A stretch of 64,000 nt of DNA from Heliocidaris tuberculata (lineage: Eukaryota; Echinodermata; Echinoidea; Camarodonta; Echinometridae), in assembly GCA_025618425.1 (NCBI GenBank), contig CM046845.1:8177491-8241490 (forward strand), given 5' to 3'. The notes under the pieces are model-generated. The model was not told the origin of the DNA. It was given only the letters and a program-made list of their open reading frames with translations, and ran no database searches. Positions 45,001-51,000 of this stretch are shown here, in pieces. The position numbers and the translations under genes were made by a program. Within the stretch, counting starts at the first letter, position 1, and each line of letters starts with the position of its first letter.

Positions 45001-48000
45001 TCATACTAGTCACAAACTAATTGAGTGCAAAATCAATACCTCTATGAGTGTGTATGGGTCCAATGGCCGCAGCCATAGAGGCAAGCCATTCTTACAGTAC
45101 GCAAAGCCTCCATTTTATGAAGTGACAGACCTACATGTAAGTAACACAAACTACGTGTACTGAGAGCAAACAGCAAAAACTCTCTGTTTTACGGGAAACC
45201 TTCTCCCATACAATCCTCAAGCGTATAGTGAAACCAAAGAAAGAGATTCCTACAAATGCAGCTAATCCCTCTTCTGTATTTTCATTCAAATCACTGCTGC
45301 ATGATAAAGCTATTTGCAGGGCTTACTATAAACACTACACAGAGGTACAAATCTATTGACTTTCAGGGTGATTTGACTGGGAGTTTTGCTCTACAACACT
45401 GGGTACTTGTAGACAATGGGCCAACCCTCAACCAATTCACATTCTTCCACAGAGAATGGGTGAAAAATCACTTTCTAAACACCCTGTTGTTGGTTCACCG
45501 ATGCACTCTAAGAGCCCTATTATTAATTTGGGTTTTCCCGCTCACAGTAGTGAGTAATCCCTTCATTATTTGTGAGAATTAAAATTTGAGCGGGTAGAAT
45601 CATGAATGATGTATATTTGTAATTAACAGGTCATAAGCATTCTTAAATCCACAACTACCTCACTCTGTTCTCAAACACAATGACAATTTACAATTTCCAA
45701 TGGAAATTTTTATGGTGTGTGTGTACATGTACATGTACATGTACCTGGCTACTGTACATGTTAAGCCCTGCAATACAGTCAAAAAGTTCAGAAATCAGTC
45801 GAAACTTGACAATTTGAAGTATATTTCTTACAAGGTGTGATCTTTATTTATCATGGATCAAGTGTGATTCCTCAGCACAAAATATTTGAACACAAAGCTT
45901 TGATCCAAGAAGATAAACTACATCAATTTAAAGTGTTTTGGATCATCACGTCCCTTGTATCGCTAAAAATACACACACCTATGACCTCTTATAAAGCCCC
46001 ACCTAAACCTGTGGAGGAAATGGGGTGGGGCATCGCAGTTCGTGGTATTACTATTAGACATTCCTGCTAATGAACCAGACAGGCCTAACACCTACTGTGT
46101 ACTCTCCTGACCCGCACTGTTAAAGATAAAGTTGAGTTCTGGTCATGCAATTAGTCAATTACAATGTGAAAGAAACAGTCTCAAAGCAATTGGGAAAGGT
46201 TGATCATGTCTGCACAAGAATTGGTGTTTGCTATGAAGTTTTGGAATCATCATCAAAATGAGAAATCGACCCAATCTCACTGAAAAGTACATGCACGGCA
46301 CACAGGAATGGGTATATGGGACTGTACACAAATGTTGAATAAATGTTCAGCCCGAACACTTCAGATATTTCTCATCATATCTCGAATATGAGCATTTGAA
46401 GAGCAATCCTTTTCGGGGGACATTTCTTCTATGATGTTCTTCCAAACTGACATGAAAGGAAAGAGAAAGCTCACAAATTCTTTTTCACCTTTACAAGAAC
46501 TCAACCTTCTCTTTAGGGCTACACTGATTTACATACATGTAAGACAAACTTATGAAAATCTTTTTGATCATTCCCACAAGTTCCAAATTGTGTTGGTCTT
46601 ATAAATGAAGAGCATCAACATGAGCTCATGTTTCATTTTCTGATGAGACTGACGCCTCAGGGCCGAGGAGAAATGGGAAGCTGTAGTTGTTAGTGGCATG
46701 ACTTTTGGTGATGAACAATCTTGATGCTTGAAAGACAGGCCCAGATACCAATTGAGAAAGGAAAACCTTTGGGGGGGGGGGGGGGGGTCTGGAAAGATAA
46801 AACCTTCAAGACGCTTCATTTATCGAGTAATCCTTCCATGATAATCTGGACATAAGCAGTGCATGACCAGTGAGGTACATCTCAGAAAATATTAGCCGTG
46901 ACTCAGCCATTCCATGATAATCTGGACATAAGCAGTGCATGACCAGTGAGGTACATCTCAGAAAATATTAGCCGTGACTCAGCCATATGTACATGTATAT
47001 GACTTATGAGCCAATTCAACATGAAGGCAGACGGAGCATTCATACACAGCCAACAGCAATACTGCCTTTGGTTGTGCCTGTAAACTTCATTATGACTGGT
47101 CTATCAACATTCCCGGTTCTAATGTTGATATAAACGTCAAGCATTCCATACTACTGAAATTCACTCTTGGAATGTGTGCTCTGGAATATGAAGCCTAATG
47201 TAATCAGAATCGTATGCGTGGTGCATCGATAGAACCTCACAGAGCGGCTCCCCAGAAACTCAAGTTTCTTCCAAAACACAGTACCCTGTTCACATAGCAA
47301 TATGAGACAATGTCACCATAATGCACGTAGCACCATCCCAAAATGTTCTACCTTGCTGTAGGGTAGACAAGACTGTTCATACCTCAGAGATGGAACAATA
47401 GTGCGCATTATATCTTGCTATCTTTGAAGTGTGAATAGGCTCTAAGATGGAGTGATGAAAACAAAAGGTTGCTAATGCCATCTCTGTTCAATAAGATACT
47501 ATTCTCTGACTAGCTACAATTTCTTCAAATTTCTTCAAAAAAACACAAAAATAAAGATGCGAAATTAAATATACCACAGAGTCTGCTTCACATTACAAGT
47601 AAGTCTTGTACAATTTCTTCCTTCAGCTCATTTTACTGCTCTGCTTAATTACAAGCTAGATGTAGAAACACAACAAGCAGATCTCTGAAATCGGTTTATA
47701 CATGTAGATCTAATGATACGCCTTTGCTGCACTAATGTCTCCTTTGTAGTTTACAGCAAAGAAAAGAAAACTAATATAATGCACAAATAAAGTGATGTAC
47801 ATGTATTCAAGGTTTCATAAATATACGAGGAAGTGAATTGTGTTCATATTTTGTAGAAATACTTGAAAATTGGCACTTACCGACTACCATAAGAGTAAAT
47901 TCGAAGCCTCTCTTCACAGATCGCCTGTAGACTTGGTTGGGAAGGTTGGCAAATCCAACATATCCCTCCATCTCCTTCGGTTTATTCTGTTTGAAGAAAA

Positions 48001-51000
48001 GGAGAAAAAACAAAACAAATGCACCTATGATTAGAACATTTTGGAGTGTAACAAACAAGACATCCATATCGAAATGTGACTCCCTTCAAAACTACAAGTA
48101 TCACGTAGGGTTACATGTACCTTGCAACCAAAAGCATGATTTTTTCCCCATATCACAAGAATCCCCAAGAAATTTGATCCAACCGATACTTAAGACTACA
48201 GTATTCTTTCACATACATGTATTCGATGTGATGTTGTCTCGGTGATTGGTGATTGGAGTTGATAGAACACGGAAATCGCTTGGTTGAAACCAAGCAACTA
48301 GCCAAGCCTTTACTCCTGCATGAACTCTATGTTATTTATTAAAGGGAAAGTCCTCAATGATATCAAGTTGGCTGTACATAAAAGCATTAAAATGAAGCAA
48401 ATAGATCAGTGAAAAATTGAAAAGAATTAAAGAAAGATATAACTTTTTAAGATGTAATAATTCAATTCAATTCAAATTTATTTCCACTTTAAAAAACACA
48501 TTACAAAAATCATTATCAATTCATTGTTATAAATTATAGTGGCGGGATCATGAAAAGCACAAGAAGGCTTGTTAGAAATGATCCCTTAAGAATAAATCAA
48601 ACATGAATTGGAAACTCTGTGACACACCTTTTATAATATTTTTAGTACAAAGCAAATGGAGGTAGAAAGGCACATCACAATTTGCCCTTGATTATTACTT
48701 TAAAATGCATTATAACAGAATTTTCATTTGAATTTTCCAAAATTTTCACCCATCTCTTTTTCTCATTTTTCTGCTTTTAATACAACCAGCTTAACATCAG
48801 CTTGGAGTTCCCTTTAAAGGTATTAGATAGTTTTGGGAAGCCCTCAAAAACTTTTCGTGAGATTTCTTTGATTTTACTTAATAAATAGCAGGGTACTGAC
48901 ATAACTAAGATGCTGTGAAGTTTTTTCCTCCTCAAGTGAAATATTTATCGAATTAGAGGTGAAATGAATAAAAATCCCTGGCCCAAAAAAGAGGGGATGT
49001 AAATTCGAACAACGGCCGCACACATTACTCACATGAGGATTGCTGTGTGTTATAGAATACGCTACACATAGTGCGAAGCGCTGGGTTTATTGTGTGGGGA
49101 ACCTTCAGGTGGATATGGTCTCAGCGTGAATCAGTGAAAAGCCGTTACCAAGCGTTTCTTTCAGATATTTACACTAAAATTTGTTCGAAATCGTGAATGG
49201 AATGTTAAATAATCTCGTACATGTGTCTTATGATAAAAGGAGAATAGTATGTGACTATGTTAGATAAGTTTCTTGCCAGTATGATTTTTGCTGCCGAGAC
49301 TGTCTATGAGCTTTAAGACCCTTTTTTTGTACAAATGTGAAGGCATGTACAATATACATCTCAAGATATACATGTACGGTATTTACTATTCAGGAACTTT
49401 CAATGATGTACAATTCTACATGTACCTACATTTACACGTACATATACTTCATGAAAATAAGCCAGTTCCTAATTAGTGCATGGTACAAATGACCCTTAAA
49501 TGACCTCAATTTGTACGTGCACGCATCTGTTTTGGTGGATGCGCTACTTGTTTAACGTGTACAGTCATACTGGAGCACGCATCATGGTGCGCACACTATG
49601 AAAGCGTATAAAGGTCAATTGTACTTGGTACAAATGACCTTTATCTGCACACAAACAGATTGTAAAACAATTTTACGAACTGGCTTATTCAGTACATTTG
49701 GTTACCCGACAGAGGCTGAATTTTGATTTGCCTCATTAGGCCATCAAATTTTCCCTTTTGACCAATTTTTGTTGCCTTAGGAAGAACCCTGGGCAACTGA
49801 TAATATGGACTCTTGCTCTCTTCATTCAGACACCAAGTCCAACAAATTTCGGTAAAAAAATCTTGGAAATAAATACATGTACAGTAAGCCTATGTACGTA
49901 GAAAGAAGCTATATATTCATGTCGGGTTTCTACCAGCATATATGTTGTACACATTCTCAGTTCTGGTACCAGCGTCTTCAGTGTTCTTGTATTTTTAGAT
50001 TAGGTCATTTTCTTGAGGAAATGTAAACGGATCCCAGAATACTACAGTTTGTACAGTGTACACAGATACATGAAGCTACATGTATTTATGGGTCCTGAAA
50101 CAAATCTGTGCATAAGTGTTTTCAGTCTCATTAACATACGATCGGTTTACCACTGCTTCACTTTCACAAAGATTACTGGTAATGTATATACAAAAACTTC
50201 CTCCAATACAGATCGTATTTGGTAAAGCTCAAATGTAAGGAGTCATTTACATGTATACATATATACCAAGTCACTTCCCTTTTAAAGAGGTCTTCTTACT
50301 GTATATTTTACATTGAGAGAGTAAAATTGAGTACTTTTCTTATTTCTTATTGAAAAGGTGAGATGTTCATGGTGCAATATTTTTGAAACTTTTTTTAGAG
50401 CTATTTTTAAAAAACAATTTCCAAAGCTCTTGTTTAATATGTTACATTTTTATAGCGCATTCCGTAAATTATACTTCAATATACTTTACAATGTTATTCA
50501 TTATGAAAACCAATCTCTCTTTTTTTTTCTTCTTCAGTACGTGTAAGCCTTATGTATGGTTCACAGTTCACACCCCAAAATGCAATAAACAACCTCTAAA
50601 CTCTGCACTCAAACAAGGTGCAGCAGCAACATGTAAAACCTTGATGGGTCAGAACTACATGTACGTTTGGAGACAGGACTTTAGGGATAATCCGGGATAT
50701 TTACAATCTGGGCCAGAAATCAAATACTTCCTTTAGCTGGATCAGATCTACATCATCCCTATCATCCATATCCTAAATCCTAATCCATGCAGACCAGAAT
50801 GTTCCACAACCTTGTTAGCAGACCCTGACCTCTAAAATATAAAGGTATAATTAATCAAAATGTTCAAATGGACATGGGAATGAATCTACTGAAGATCCTG
50901 AAATACTTGCGTGAAAAAACGGCAGATCAATGTTCCACATTCTTTTCAGGTGTCCATAACCTTCATAATCCAAAGGTACATGTACCAGGCTATACTCAAC

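Larger units (their letters stand above)
22114..47880 (-). other. Septin intron 2 (25.8 kb)
   Basis: The largest intron, splitting the P-loop codon for Gly44. Mobile elements and repeats within it are listed separately. The unlisted stretches (22114-23650, 24374-25650, 25850-27960, 28665-29520, 29770-31360, 31650-33000, 33013-33460, 33970-34730, 34880-35550, 36305-36980, 37010-37740, 38800-39790, 40850-41690, 43335-46115 and 46990-47880) show no gene that I recognise. Confidence 0.8.

Noticed and set aside
45256..45582. 108-codon plus-strand open frame
   Set aside because: No recognisable family, intronic, and composition like its surroundings.
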